64,000 nucleotides of DNA from Paenibacillus_S sp043945595. Lineage in GTDB: Bacteria > Bacillota > Bacilli > Paenibacillales > NBRC-103111. The translations under genes and the position numbers were made by a program. The notes below the pieces were generated by a model. That model ran no database searches and had not been told where the DNA came from. It was given only the letters and a program-made list of their open reading frames with translations. This document shows, one piece after another, positions 9,568-19,603 of this stretch; position 1 is the stretch's first letter; each line of letters opens with the position of its first letter. The stretch spans positions 5,146,001-5,210,000 of the forward strand of contig NZ_JBIFNP010000001.1 in assembly GCF_043945595.1 (NCBI RefSeq). Direction: 5' to 3'.

Positions 9568-9993
9568 TTACTCCGCCTTTACAGCCTTTTGCAGCAGCTC
9601 GTACAAGTCGGGCGCCGCTTTATCGATACGTGCAGGCTTCCATTCTCTGTTCAGCCATACATGCCGCGTGCCTCCGCTGACCAGAAGCTCATCGCCGCGC
9701 ACGATCTCCGATGCAAATTGAAGCCGTAAATTAGTATACTCTTCAATCCTCGTTCGTATGGCTATGCTGTCATCATATTTGGCCGGAATTCTGAATTTGA
9801 TATCGGCTTCAATGACCGGGAGCAGCAGCCCTTTGGCTTCGATGGATTGATACGGCATTCCCAGAGAGCGAATCAGCTCCGTACGGCCGATTTCAAACCA
9901 GTTCAAATAATTCGCATGGTAGACGACCCCCATCTGATCGGTCTCCTGATAACGGAACCGAAGCGGATGCTCAAACCATGGAGATGGACACAT
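9568..9993 (-). CDS. YbgC/FadM-type acyl-CoA thioesterase
   Basis: A 141-residue single hot-dog-fold protein with the 4-hydroxybenzoyl-CoA thioesterase motif: RYQETDQMGVVYHANYLNWFE, where Asp (TDQMG) is the expected catalytic residue, followed by GRTELIRSLG. Such enzymes hydrolyse short or medium acyl-CoA. It lies leftward downstream of pyk but beyond the pyk terminator, so it is probably transcribed alone. Substrate unknown. Confidence 0.85.
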   Translation of the reverse strand: MCPSPWFEHPLRFRYQETDQMGVVYHANYLNWFEIGRTELIRSLGMPYQSIEAKGLLLPVIEADIKFRIPAKYDDSIAIRTRIEEYTNLRLQFASEIVRGDELLVSGGTRHVWLNREWKPARIDKAAPDLYELLQKAVKAE

Positions 9994-10030
9994 ATGCTGT
10001 TCCTCCCAATATCCGATAGGTAAATGTGGT

Positions 10031-10073
10031 GAAAAAAAGAGTGAAACCGAGGTGTAAACTTCGACTTCACTCT
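10031..10073 (-). terminator. Rho-independent terminator of the accDA-pyk operon
   Basis: On the minus strand AGAGTGAA pairs with TTCACTCT (with an inner imperfect stem), followed directly by seven Ts, about 45 bases past the pyk stop. Confidence 0.85.
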
Positions 10074-10119
10074 GTTGGAGGCGAGTATGGAAGGAATTCC
10101 AGACTCGCCGCGGGTATGA

Positions 10120-11880
10120 TTAAAGAACGCGTGCGCGGCCGGAGTAGATGACGCCCACCTCAGGATAAATCGAAACTTCCTCGTTATCCTGAATCAGTTC
10201 AAGCGCGCGCTCTACGCCTACGATGACCGGTTTGCTCAGGCTGATGCCCACGACAGCCGCATGAGACGTAATACCGCCGGTTTCCGTAATGATCGCAGCC
10301 GCTTTCTCGATAGCCGGCATGTACTCCTTGTCCGTCGTTCCTGTAACGAGGATACAGCCTTCCACCGCTTTGGCGTTGGCTTCTTCAGCCGTACGGGCCG
10401 TAACCACCTTGCCTGTCGCGATTTGCGTACCGATGCCTTGACCTTTGGCGATCATTTCGCCGATTTGGTGCACTTTGATCAGGTTCGTGGTTCCGGAGCG
10501 TCCAACCGGTACGCCGGCCGTAATAACTACGGTGTCGCCCAGGCTGACCAGACCCGATTTTACGCTGCTGTCTACTGCATGCTGGAACAGCTCGTCCGTT
10601 GTTTCGCACTGCTCGCCTTTCACCGGAATGACGCCCCATACCAGCGACAGACGGCGAAGCACCTGCTCATTCGGCGTTACGGCGATGATCGGCGATTTCG
10701 GACGGTATTTGGATACCATACGAGCCGTATATCCGCTTTCCGTAGCCGTCAGAATGGCGCGCGCGTCCAAATCCAATGCCGAGCTGGCTACCGCTTGGCT
10801 GATCGCTTCGGTTACCGTTTTTTGCTGCGCATTGCTTTGACGGATAAAAATTTCACGGTGCTCCAAAGCCGTTTCCGCACGCTCGGCAATACGAGCCATC
10901 GTGGTAACGGATTCGAGCGGGTATTTCCCTGCAGCCGTTTCACCGGACAGCATGACCGCATCGGTGCCGTCGAAGATGGCGTTCGCCACGTCGCTTGCTT
11001 CCGCACGCGTCGGACGCGGGTTGCGCTGCATGGAATCCAGCATCATCGTTGCCGTAATAACCGGCTTGCCGGCTTGGTTACACTTTTTGATCATCGCTTT
11101 TTGCACGATAGGCACGTCTTCGGCCGGAATTTCAACCCCAAGGTCACCGCGGGCTACCATCAAGCCGTCGGATACTTCCAAAATTTCGTCCAGGTTGTCT
11201 ACGCCTTCCTGGTTCTCGATCTTGGAAATGATTTGGATATGCTGAGCATTGTGGCGCTCCAGAATTTCGCGGATTTCAATAACGTCGCTCGCCTTACGCA
11301 CAAAGGACGCAGCGATGAAGTCCACTCCCTGCTCGATACCGAAAATAATATCGTTCGCATCCTTCTCCGTAATGCCCGGCAGGTTGATTTTCACGCCAGG
11401 GACGTTAACGCCTTTCTTGCCGCCGAGCAAACCGCCGTTCACGATACGGCATTTGATCTCGGTATTCGTCAAGTCAACGACTTCCAAACCGATCAAACCG
11501 TCATCGATCAAAATCGTGGAGCCGACCTTCACGTCTTTTGGCAAATCCTTGTACGTGATATGAACGCGCTCCGCATCGCCCAATACTTCTTCCGTCGTCA
11601 AAATGATGAAGTTGTCTTGAACCAGCTCGACCTTCTGGTCGTCCTTCAGTCTGCCTGTACGGATCTCCGGCCCTTTGGTATCCAGCAAGATCGCCACGTT
11701 GTTTACGCCAAGCTCTTGGCTTGCCTGACGCACGTTCTTGATGCGGTTGCCGTGCTCCTCGAAGTCGCCGTGGGAAAAGTTCAATCGGGCTACGTTCATC
11801 CCGGATTGAATAAGCTTTTTGAACATTTCCAGCGACTCGCTCACCGGGCCGATGGTACAAACAATTTTCGTTTTACGCAT
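10120..11880 (-). CDS. pyk: Pyruvate kinase with C-terminal PEP-utilising domain
   Basis: 586 residues, the long Bacillales form. It starts MRKTKIVCTIGP, shows SRLNFSHG-type NVARLNFSHGD, DTKGPEIRTG, the catalytic lysine region IISKIENQEGVDNLDEI, MVARGDLGVEIP and ETAAGKYPLESV. After the ~470-residue core comes a PEP-utiliser mobile-domain-like extension (GCILVTGTTDKEYMPAIEKA, ITETGGITSHAAVVG with the TSHA histidine). It makes pyruvate and ATP from phosphoenolpyruvate. The start overlaps the end of accA by 8 bp. In Bacillus pfkA normally lies between accA and pyk; it is absent here. Confidence 0.96.
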   Translation of the reverse strand: MRKTKIVCTIGPVSESLEMFKKLIQSGMNVARLNFSHGDFEEHGNRIKNVRQASQELGVNNVAILLDTKGPEIRTGRLKDDQKVELVQDNFIILTTEEVLGDAERVHITYKDLPKDVKVGSTILIDDGLIGLEVVDLTNTEIKCRIVNGGLLGGKKGVNVPGVKINLPGITEKDANDIIFGIEQGVDFIAASFVRKASDVIEIREILERHNAQHIQIISKIENQEGVDNLDEILEVSDGLMVARGDLGVEIPAEDVPIVQKAMIKKCNQAGKPVITATMMLDSMQRNPRPTRAEASDVANAIFDGTDAVMLSGETAAGKYPLESVTTMARIAERAETALEHREIFIRQSNAQQKTVTEAISQAVASSALDLDARAILTATESGYTARMVSKYRPKSPIIAVTPNEQVLRRLSLVWGVIPVKGEQCETTDELFQHAVDSSVKSGLVSLGDTVVITAGVPVGRSGTTNLIKVHQIGEMIAKGQGIGTQIATGKVVTARTAEEANAKAVEGCILVTGTTDKEYMPAIEKAAAIITETGGITSHAAVVGISLSKPVIVGVERALELIQDNEEVSIYPEVGVIYSGRARVL

Positions 11881-12850
11881 GATTGTGATTACCCTCCTGA
11901 ATTGTAAACCTTCCAATTTGTCTAAACTTGTTGTAGCGGTCCTCTATCAGTTCTTTCTCTGACAAAGTCGACAGTTCCTGCAAATGCTTTGTTAACATTT
12001 GTTTAATAGCCTCGGCCTGGGTCTGAACGTCCCTGTGCGCACCTCCGCGCGGCTCCGGAATGATTTCATCCACAACGCCGAGCGCCTTGATGTGCTCCGA
12101 GGTTATTTTCATCGCTTCCGCCGCTTCTTTCGAGCGTGTAGCGTCTTTATATAGTATCGATGAAGCCGCCTCCGGCGAGCTTACCGAGTATATCGAATTT
12201 TCCAGCATGAACACGCGGTTGCCGACACCCAGCGCCAAAGCGCCGCCGCTGCCGCCTTCCCCGATGACGACACATAGAATCGGCACGCCAAAAGAAGCCA
12301 TCTCCATCAAATTTCTGGCGATCGCTTCCCCTTGTCCGCGCTCTTCAGCCGCGCCTCCGGGATATGCGCCGGGCGTATCGATGAAAGTAATGATCGGGCG
12401 CTTGAACTTGTTCGCCTGCTTCATCAGACGCAATCCTTTGCGGAATCCGTCCGGGTGCGGCATGCCGAAATGGCGGGCGATATTGTCCTTCGTGTCCTTG
12501 CCTTTCTGATGTCCGACGACGGTAACCGGCACGCCGTTCAAACGGGCAAGTCCGCCAATGATCGCGAGGTCGTCGCCATACAGCCGATCTCCGTGAAGCT
12601 CCATGAAATCGGTAAAAATAAGCTGTATGTAATCCGACGTCGTGGGACGCTGCGGATGACGGGCCAGCTGCATTTTCTCCGCCGTCGACATATTGCTGTA
12701 CAGCTCGGCGGCCAGCTGTTCGTGACGCTGCTCCAGACGGGCAATCTCGTCCGAAAAATCCATCTGCTTGTCGGCCCCGAATCTACGGAGCTCTTCAATC
12801 TTGTTCTTCAGCTCAAGAAGCGGCTGCTCAAAGGGCAATTCACCGGCCAT
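11873..12850 (-). CDS. accA: Acetyl-CoA carboxylase carboxyltransferase subunit alpha
   Basis: 325 residues. It forms the carboxyltransferase half of acetyl-CoA carboxylase with AccD, moving CO2 from biotin to acetyl-CoA for fatty acid synthesis. Visible blocks are RHPQRPTTSDYIQLIFTDF, GDRLYGDDLAIIGGLAR, FIDTPGAYPGGAAEERGQ and GEGGSGGALALGVGN. The ATG at 12850 lies inside the 3' end of accD (11-bp overlap) and its own end overlaps pyk, so accD-accA-pyk are translationally coupled. Confidence 0.96.
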   Translation of the reverse strand: MAGELPFEQPLLELKNKIEELRRFGADKQMDFSDEIARLEQRHEQLAAELYSNMSTAEKMQLARHPQRPTTSDYIQLIFTDFMELHGDRLYGDDLAIIGGLARLNGVPVTVVGHQKGKDTKDNIARHFGMPHPDGFRKGLRLMKQANKFKRPIITFIDTPGAYPGGAAEERGQGEAIARNLMEMASFGVPILCVVIGEGGSGGALALGVGNRVFMLENSIYSVSSPEAASSILYKDATRSKEAAEAMKITSEHIKALGVVDEIIPEPRGGAHRDVQTQAEAIKQMLTKHLQELSTLSEKELIEDRYNKFRQIGRFTIQEGNHNHA

Positions 12851-13763
12851 GTGCCAAATCCCCCTTTACAACGTGTAAATCCAGCAAACGGGTCAAGGTG
12901 CTCTTCATTTCTTTACGCTGCACCACCATATCGACCTGTCCATGCTGGAGGTTGAACTCTGCGGTTTGGAACGTATCCGGCAGCTTCTGACGGATCGTCT
13001 GCTCGATAACGCGGCGTCCTGTGAAGCCGAAGGCCGCTCCCGGCTCGGCGATAATATAATCGCCCAGCATCGCATAGCTTGCGGTCACGCCTCCGAAGGT
13101 CGGATCGGTAATGACCGAAATGAACAATCCGCCCTGCTCGTTCAATTGAGCCAGCGCTGCGCTGGTCTTGGCCATCTGCATCAAGCTCAAAATACTCTCC
13201 TGCATCCGGGCGCCGCCCGAGGTGGAGAATATAATCAAAGGATAATTTTTTTGAATCGCGTACTCTACGGCCAGCGTTACCTTCTCGCCGACTACGGAGC
13301 CGAGCGAGCCGCCCATAAAGTCGAAGCTCATGACAGCAACGACAACAGGAAAGCCCCCAATGGTACCTTCCCCTGTAATTACAGCGTCATTCATGCCAGT
13401 CGCTTCCACGGCTTTGCGGTATTTGCCCACATAATCCGGGAATTCAAGCGGATCCTCCGACATCATCTCGCTGTCATATTCAAAAAAGCGGCCTTCATCC
13501 ATCATCATTTGAATACGTTCCACCGCACTCAATTTAAAATGGTAGCCGCAAGCGGTACACACTTTTAAATTTTTGTCCAGCTCTTTCGTGAATTGGATGG
13601 TTCCGCATTTAGGACATTTGTTCATCAAGCCTTCGGGAATTTCTCTCCTCGGCTTCTCTTCAGGCAATATTTCTCCGCCGTCGCCTCCACGATTCACCGT
13701 TCGTTCCGTGGTCGGTACGGTTGCATATTTTCTCTTCTTCTGAAATAAATCTTTGAATTGCAC
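12840..13763 (-). CDS. accD: Acetyl-CoA carboxylase carboxyltransferase subunit beta
   Basis: 307 residues, partner of AccA. The N-terminal zinc ribbon has the four-cysteine pattern CPKC...CTAC at about residues 50-72, followed by the crotonase-like carboxyltransferase domain (FDFMGGSLGSVVGEK, FSTSGGARMQE, TDPTFGGVTASYA, FGFTGRRVIEQTI). First gene of the leftward accD-accA-pyk operon. Confidence 0.96.
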   Translation of the reverse strand: MQFKDLFQKKRKYATVPTTERTVNRGGDGGEILPEEKPRREIPEGLMNKCPKCGTIQFTKELDKNLKVCTACGYHFKLSAVERIQMMMDEGRFFEYDSEMMSEDPLEFPDYVGKYRKAVEATGMNDAVITGEGTIGGFPVVVAVMSFDFMGGSLGSVVGEKVTLAVEYAIQKNYPLIIFSTSGGARMQESILSLMQMAKTSAALAQLNEQGGLFISVITDPTFGGVTASYAMLGDYIIAEPGAAFGFTGRRVIEQTIRQKLPDTFQTAEFNLQHGQVDMVVQRKEMKSTLTRLLDLHVVKGDLAHGR

Positions 13764-13813
13764 GGCTACACCTCACTTGCGGTTGATGTTCAAAACTGTG
13801 GTCCATCCAGGAT

Positions 13814-14005
13814 CTAAGACCTATGCAAAATGGAGTTCAACACATCTTGAACCTCTTCCAGTTCACCTTCCGGGACTACGATCTCAAACTGATTTTTTGT
13901 CATGTTAATGGCCCGCACTTGGACAAGAAAGCCCTCTTCCGTCAGTTTCTGCTGGATTCTTTCTGCAATTTTCGCTGTTGGAGCTATATAAATAACGGTC
14001 CACAT
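13814..14005 (-). CDS. Small conserved-looking protein, DUF2007-like
   Basis: About 63 residues from ATG 14005 (GGAGGACT upstream). The pattern is a beta-alpha-beta unit: WTVIYIAPTAKIAERIQQKL, a 'GF-V-VR' strand, then FEIVVPEGELEEVQDVL. This resembles the short DUF2007 putative signal-transducing fold. It sits 50 bp upstream of accD in the same direction and may belong to the operon. I cannot assign a function. Confidence 0.6.
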   Translation of the reverse strand: MWTVIYIAPTAKIAERIQQKLTEEGFLVQVRAINMTKNQFEIVVPEGELEEVQDVLNSILHRS

Positions 14006-14489
14006 GAAAAAAGTCCTCCCGAACATAATGCACTAATGATATCATATCTGCTGTTTTTCCCGCAAGGATAAACGGTTTCATCCCCAGGGGAACCGCGAAG
14101 CCGGTACCCGAGGGATATGGACGCCTCCGCGGCCGAGCGGGGCCGATGAAACAATCACCGCGCCCGGTACGGAGCCTTCCTCCGATTACAGCCATCCCCT
14201 GTTTTTCTTGATGTGATCCGCTTTTGACGGTTGAAAACCAGGTGACGAAGACGTACGCTTGCGCTCGTACGGGATGCTTCCGCATCTGCAAGTTTGTTTC
14301 TCGGCGGCTTCCAGCTTACGGCGGATTGGTAATAATTCGCACAAGCCGCAAGCCGGAGGACGTGTCCATTTTTCAGCTTGGCGGACGCAGCAGGGTTTCA
14401 GGAAAGGATGTTTTTCCTGGATATTCAAACATTACAGGAAGCCGGGACTGCTGCGGAAAGGAAACGGCTGCTTGAAAGCTTCGGCATCA
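14006..14489. other. Intergenic region without a convincing gene
   Basis: Several overlapping short frames exist on both strands, but none has a good ribosome binding site plus a recognisable protein. Frames on both strands contain scattered cysteines, possibly a decayed gene. No promoter or terminator stands out. Confidence 0.4.
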
Positions 14490-15059
14490 TTAATCTTCTG
14501 TGGGGCTATCCGGTTCCGCATCCGCTTGATCGGACGCCTCGGACGGAGGCTGAGCGGCCAAACCTCGGTTCAATTGCTCCAAGCTGTCCAATTCATCCTG
14601 ATGCCTATGGGCGATGCGCGCCGAGGCGGCCGCAGCCAGACCCGCAACCAGGTCATCCAGGAACACATGGATTCCCGTCTTATGGTCATTCAATTCACGG
14701 ATGATGCCCATCTTTTCCTTGTCCAGATAACCAAAGCTCGTCAATCCTATCATGCCGTATACATGAACGATGCCGAGAGCCAGCGTCTCATCGACCCCGT
14801 ACAGCGACTCATCCCGCTCCATGATGGCTTGCAGCGGCTCGGGCAGCAGCTTCTTCTCCGCCAGCTCATCCAGAGCGATGCCGGTGTAAAGCGTATATTG
14901 AACCTCGCGTTTCTTCAAAACGGTAAGCACGCTATCTATGCAGTCCTGCTTTTGCAATTGATTGTTGTACGGAAGCTGCAGCTTCCAGACGATATCGGCA
15001 ATTCGGTCGACGGTGACACCTCGTTTTTCCAAGCATTCCACTATGTGTTGATGGGACAT
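14490..15059 (-). CDS. Phosphatidylglycerophosphatase A / YutG family protein
   Basis: About 189 residues from ATG 15059, preceded by GGAGGAGG; a longer frame to 15119 lacks a site. The core carries the PgpA-like patterns GIVHVYGMIGLTSFGYLDKEKMG and HVFLDDLVAGL, and the N-terminal half resembles YutG-type extensions (ECLEKRGVTVDRIADIV). YutG has been linked to phosphatidylglycerophosphate dephosphorylation in Bacillus. The C terminus is an acidic tail. It follows dnaE by 110 bp in the same direction and its ribosome binding site can be masked (see 15064-15167). Confidence 0.75.
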   Translation of the reverse strand: MSHQHIVECLEKRGVTVDRIADIVWKLQLPYNNQLQKQDCIDSVLTVLKKREVQYTLYTGIALDELAEKKLLPEPLQAIMERDESLYGVDETLALGIVHVYGMIGLTSFGYLDKEKMGIIRELNDHKTGIHVFLDDLVAGLAAAASARIAHRHQDELDSLEQLNRGLAAQPPSEASDQADAEPDSPTED

Positions 15060-15063
15060 CAAA

Positions 15064-15167
15064 TAACGCCTCCTCCATACCAGATAGTCACCAAGTGAAT
15101 ACCGTCCCGTTCGTGCCATGGTCGAGGGACGTCTCCGGGTAACTAAATGTATGCGGAGGAGGCGTTA
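15064..15167 (-). promoter_or_regulatory. RNA element masking the pgpA ribosome binding site
   Basis: In the leftward transcript, TAACGCCTCCTCC (15155-15167 read on the minus strand) comes directly after the dnaE stop. It is perfectly complementary over 13 nt to GGAGGAGGCGTTA (15064-15076), which contains the Shine-Dalgarno of the pgpA-like gene. A small inner hairpin (CGTCCC with GGGACG) lies between. Such a stem would hide the ribosome binding site unless ribosomes finishing dnaE open it. Confidence 0.5.
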
Positions 15168-15168
15168 A

Positions 15169-18100
15169 TTATTTCACTTTTACGGTTTCTTTACCAAGCA
15201 GCTCCTCCATCATCCGGAACAGCTCGGGAGAAGGCTTAACCTGGTACTGCTCGCTGAGCCGCAGCGTTTTTTGACTCTTCTCGTAGTAAAGAATCACATC
15301 CAGCGGGCCTTCATGCTCCAGTAGCAGCTCCTTGAGCTTCGCCAGCACGTGCGGCTGCTCGTGGCTCGCGGATATCTTCACGTAGACGCGCTGCGTACGG
15401 GCGGCCGAAGCGGCCGGACGCGGCTTCGCCGGTGCGGCCTGCACAGCAGGAGCCTCCTCGCGCGGCTGCGCGGCAGGGCGGCTTGCCGTACCCGCCCCCG
15501 GCGGAGCGTTCGCCGGGCGGCCGGACGGCGGGCCGCTGCCAGGCGTCTGCGCGGGTGCGCCGGTCTTAGCGGCCGCTTGCGGCACCGGGCGGGCATCCGC
15601 GCGGTCCTTAGCGGCCGCAGCCGGCTGCGCCGGGGCCGGCGCGGGCCTTGGGCCGCGTCCGCCGGGCGATGCCGCCGCGGAGGCCGGGCGGCGGGCCGCC
15701 TTCGCCTTCAGCTGCGGGTCGTTCAGCGCGAGCAGCTGATCGGCCAGCAGCTTGACGTCTTCATCGCCCTGCTGCAGCTTGGCGCGGACCAGCACGGGGC
15801 TGCCCTTCTGAACGAGCGGGGCGTACTGCTTCCATGCTTCGGGGAACAAGACGACCTCGACCTTCGCCACGCGGTTCGTCCAGCTCCATGAACGCCATCG
15901 GCTGCCCCTTCTTCGTGACGATCGTCTTGCTGGAGAGAACCATCCCTGCGACGATCACCTCGCTGTGGTCCGGCAGCTCCTGAAGATAATGCAGCGGGTC
16001 GGTGTCCAGCTCGCGCAGCACCTCCTCGTAATCGTCCAGCGGGCTGCCCGAAATATACAGCCCCAGCAGCTCCCGCTCCAGCTCCAGCTGCTGAGTCATC
16101 GTGTAGGGACGGATATCGGGATACTCCACCTCCCAATTGACCTCCTCGACGAAGCCGAACAGATGCAGCTGCAGATCGTCTCTTTCCTTGCGCCATTTGA
16201 CGGCGGCGTTGATCGTCTCCTCGAGCATTCCCAGCTGCTGGGCGCGGTGGCCGGGAAGCGAATCCATCGCCCCGCCCTGGATCAGCGACTCCAGCACCCG
16301 CTTGTTGCACACGCGGAGATCTACCCGCCGGCACAAATCCATCAGACTCTCATAAGGGCCGCCGTCCGAGCGGCGCTCCTGCATGATCGAGTCGATGGCA
16401 TGCGTGCCGACGTTCTTGATCGCGGCGAGGCCGAAGCGGATCGCGCCTGACCGGCCCTGCGCAGCGGCGGGGCGGACCTTGCCGCCCGGAGCGCCGGCCT
16501 CTGCCGGAGCCGCATGATCCGACTCAGCGCCTGCGGCTGCAGCCTCCAGCGCCGGGCTGCCTTCAGATCCCGCCACCGGCGTAAATACGACGCCGCTCTC
16601 GTTGACGTCGGGCGGCAGCACGGCGATGCCCATACGGCGGCATTCGTCCACGTACTCGGCCACCTTGTGGTGGCTGCCCATGACCGCCGTCAGCATCGAC
16701 GCCATGAACTGCACCGGGTAGTGTGCCTTCAAATAGGCGGTCTGGAACGCCAGCACGCCGTAGGCCGTCGCATGCGCCCGCGGAAAGCCGTAATCGGCAA
16801 AGCGTACGATCATATCGTACACTTTGTTCGCCTCGGCTTCGGTGAAGCCCTGCGACACGCTGCCCTTCACAAAGTGGGCGCGCTCTTCGTCGAGCACCTC
16901 GCGCTTCTTCTTGCTGACCGCGCGCCGTAATAGGTCGGCTTCACCCAGGCTGAAGCCCGCCATCCGCGAAGCGATCTGCATGATCTGCTCCTGATACACG
17001 ATAATCCCGTACGTGTCCTTGAGAATCGGCTCCAGCGTCGGATGCGGGTATTCCACTTGAATCTCGCCGTGCTTGCCCTGGATATACCGAGGAATAAACT
17101 CCATCGGTCCCGGACGGTACAAGGCGACGACCGAGATAATATCTTCAAATTCGGAGGGGCGCAGATCCTTCAGCACCCGCCGGACACCAGGCGACTCAAG
17201 CTGAAAGATTCCGGTCGTATCGCCCCGGCTGAGCAGCTCGTAGGTTGCCGGATCGTTCATCGGCAGCTGCTGGAAGTCGATCTCGCGCCCGGTCTGCTCC
17301 TTGATCCATTGAAGCGTCCGCTCTATGATGGACAGTGTCCTCAATCCGAGAAAGTCCATCTTCAGCAGTCCGATGGACTCCAGATGCTCCATCGAATACT
17401 GCGTCAAAGCCGTCTGCTCGTTGCCCTCCTGCAGCGGAACATACTGCGTCAGCGGCTCGCGCGAAATGACGACGCCTGCCGCATGCGTCGAAGCGTGGCG
17501 GGGCATCCCCTCCACCTTCATCGCCATCTCCAGCAGCTGAGCCGTTTTGGGCTGCCTCGCCGCCAGCGCCTTCAGATCGGGATTCGCCTCCACCGCCTCC
17601 GAGAGCGTCACGCCGAGCTGGTGCGGAATCATTTTGGCGGCGCTGGTCACTTCATTGTAAGGAACGTTCAGCGCGCGTCCGACGTCACGGACGGCCGCCT
17701 TCGCCGCCATCGTTCCGAACGTGATGATCTGCGCTACGCGGTCATGCCCGTATTTGTGCACGACATAGTCGATGACTTCATCACGGCGGATATCGCTGAA
17801 GTCGATATCGATATCGGGCATGGAGATCCGCTCCGGGTTCAAAAACCGCTCAAACAGCAAATGATAGCGGATCGGATCGACATTGGTGATGCGAAGCACG
17901 TAAGCGACCAGACTGCCGGCCGAGGAACCCCGGCCCGGTCCCGTAACTATGCCCTTCTCATGAGCGAAACGGATGAAGTCCCACACGATCAGAAAATAAT
18001 CCGAGAACCCCATCCGTTCGATGACGGACAGCTCGTAATTCAGCCGTTCCTCCATCGACCGGCGCCGGTCGGGGTCAAGCCATTCCGGCGACTCGCCGTA

Positions 18101-19026
18101 CCGCGCCTCCAGGCCGTTTCGGCACAGCTCGGCAAGATACTGCCCTGCTGTCATCCCTTGCGGAATCGGCTCGAACTGAGGCAGGATGGAGCGGCCGAAT
18201 TCGAGCTCCAAGCGGCACCGCTCCGCGATGATCCGCGTATTTTCGACAGCCTGCGGGGCATGGGCGAACAAACGGCCCATCTCTTCGGGGCTTTTTAAAT
18301 ACAGCTGGCTCGAAGAAAACTTCAGCCGGTCGGGATCGTCGACGGTCTTGCCCGTTCCGATACACAGCAGAATATCCTGCACCGCAGCGTCCGGCTCCCG
18401 GATATAGTGGACATCGTTCGTCGCCACGAGGGGAATGCCGGTCTCCCGATGCAGCTTCAGCAGATCCTGCATTACTTTCTTCTGCTCCAGGAGCCCGTGA
18501 TCCTGAAGCTCCAGGAAGAAGTCGTCGCCGAAGATCGTGCGGTAGCGCTCCGCCGCAAGTCTCGCTTCCTCGTATCGGCCGTGCAGCAGATGCTGCGCCA
18601 CCTCGCCGCCAAGGCAGGAGCTTGTGCAGATAAGGCCTTCCGAATACTGGGCCAAATGGGCCGGATCGATTCGCGGCTTGTAGTGGTAGCCCTCCAGGTG
18701 GCCGATCGAGCACAGCTTCATCAGATTGCGGTAGCCCGTCTCGTTCTTGGCGAGCAGGATCAGATGGTAGATCGGCTGCTCCTGCCTCGGTCCTTATCCC
18801 GAATCGAGCCCGCCGTATAATAAACCTCGCAGCCGATAATCGGCTGGATGCCTTGCCGCTTGCACGCTTTATAAAAAGGTATCGCACCGTACATGACGCC
18901 GTGATCGGTCAGCGCCAGAGCCTTCATGCCGAGCCGTGCCGCTTGCTCCACCAGATCGTCAATGCGCGCTGCGCCGTCCAGCAGGCTGTATTCACTGTGC
19001 ACATGCAGATGGACAAAGTCGCTCAT
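15169..19026 (-). pseudogene. dnaE: DNA polymerase III subunit alpha (DnaE), frame broken near 18790 and 15875 (probable sequence errors)
   Basis: The replicative DnaE-type polymerase, about 1,285 residues when repaired. The N terminus from ATG 19026 is a PHP domain (FVHLHVHSEYSLLDG, LTDHGVMYG). One missing base near 18790 breaks the frame before RNLMKLCSIGHLEGYHY. The central part has the catalytic PDIDIDFSD, GPGRGSSAGSLVAYVL and helix-hairpin-helix and OB regions. An extra base near 15875 breaks it again before VAKVEVVLFPEAWKQYAPLV. Two low-complexity Ala/Pro/Gly-rich inserts stand out, one at about 16450-16600 and a long one at about 15400-15710, before a C-terminal domain ending at 15169. 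An essential gene with two single-base faults points to sequence errors. Confidence 0.93.
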
Positions 19027-19264
19027 CTGCGCCGCCTCCCTTGCTTGCCCGGCTCTCTAACGCAATATCGTTCACGGGCATAGGAACCGGATTAAAAGCG
19101 TGCCTGTCCGGCCTGCCCCGTCTCATTTGCGTCAGCCGGGATAATTATTAAATATTTTATCATAATGCGAACACTTGTACCATAGATTAGACAAGTAGGG
19201 GTTACTCCCGGCGGGCGCTTCGTTTCAGCCCGCGGGAAACCGGAAGATTTGCGGGAAGGATGGG

Positions 19265-19603
19265 ATGAAGGTGGCCGGCTTTTTGATCAAATGTGTATTG
19301 GATTTTTTCATCGCGTTCGGAGTGGTGCTTGGAGGTACGCTGCTTGGAGGCGTGGCGGCCGTATTGATGCTGGAGCCCCCCACCACCCGGATGCTTCTGG
19401 TTGCCGAGCAGATTAAAATCTGGGCGATTGTCGCTGCCATCGGCGGTACGATCGACCCGATCAAAGTTATTGAGAGCAACCTCGTAGAAGGCTATATCTC
19501 TCCTGCGATCAAACAAATCATGTTCATCGTGTTCGCATTTATCGGCGCTCAAATGGGTACGACGCTTATCCACTGGATATGCAGAGGGGGCAGCAGCAGT
19601 TGA
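19265..19603 (+). CDS. ytrH: Sporulation membrane protein YtrH
   Basis: 112 residues with hydrophobic helices at about 8-32, 55-70 and 85-105. It matches the YtrH sporulation protein pattern (FLIKCVLDFFIAFGVVLGG, EQIKIWAIVAAIGGTIDP) and carries a short tail. Divergent from dnaE and followed by ytrI with a TTGA overlap. The same dnaE-ytrH-ytrI-ytpI-ytoI cluster is known from Bacillus. Expected role: a membrane protein needed for normal spore formation, made in the mother cell. Confidence 0.88.
   Translation: MKVAGFLIKCVLDFFIAFGVVLGGTLLGGVAAVLMLEPPTTRMLLVAEQIKIWAIVAAIGGTIDPIKVIESNLVEGYISPAIKQIMFIVFAFIGAQMGTTLIHWICRGGSSS

Noticed and set aside
10261..11907. 548-residue rightward frame opposite pyk
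   Set aside because: It is the mirror of pyk codons; no ribosome binding site and no recognisable protein.
17042..18298. 418-residue rightward frame opposite dnaE
   Set aside because: Shadow frame in a GC-rich gene; low-complexity, His/Arg-rich, no family.
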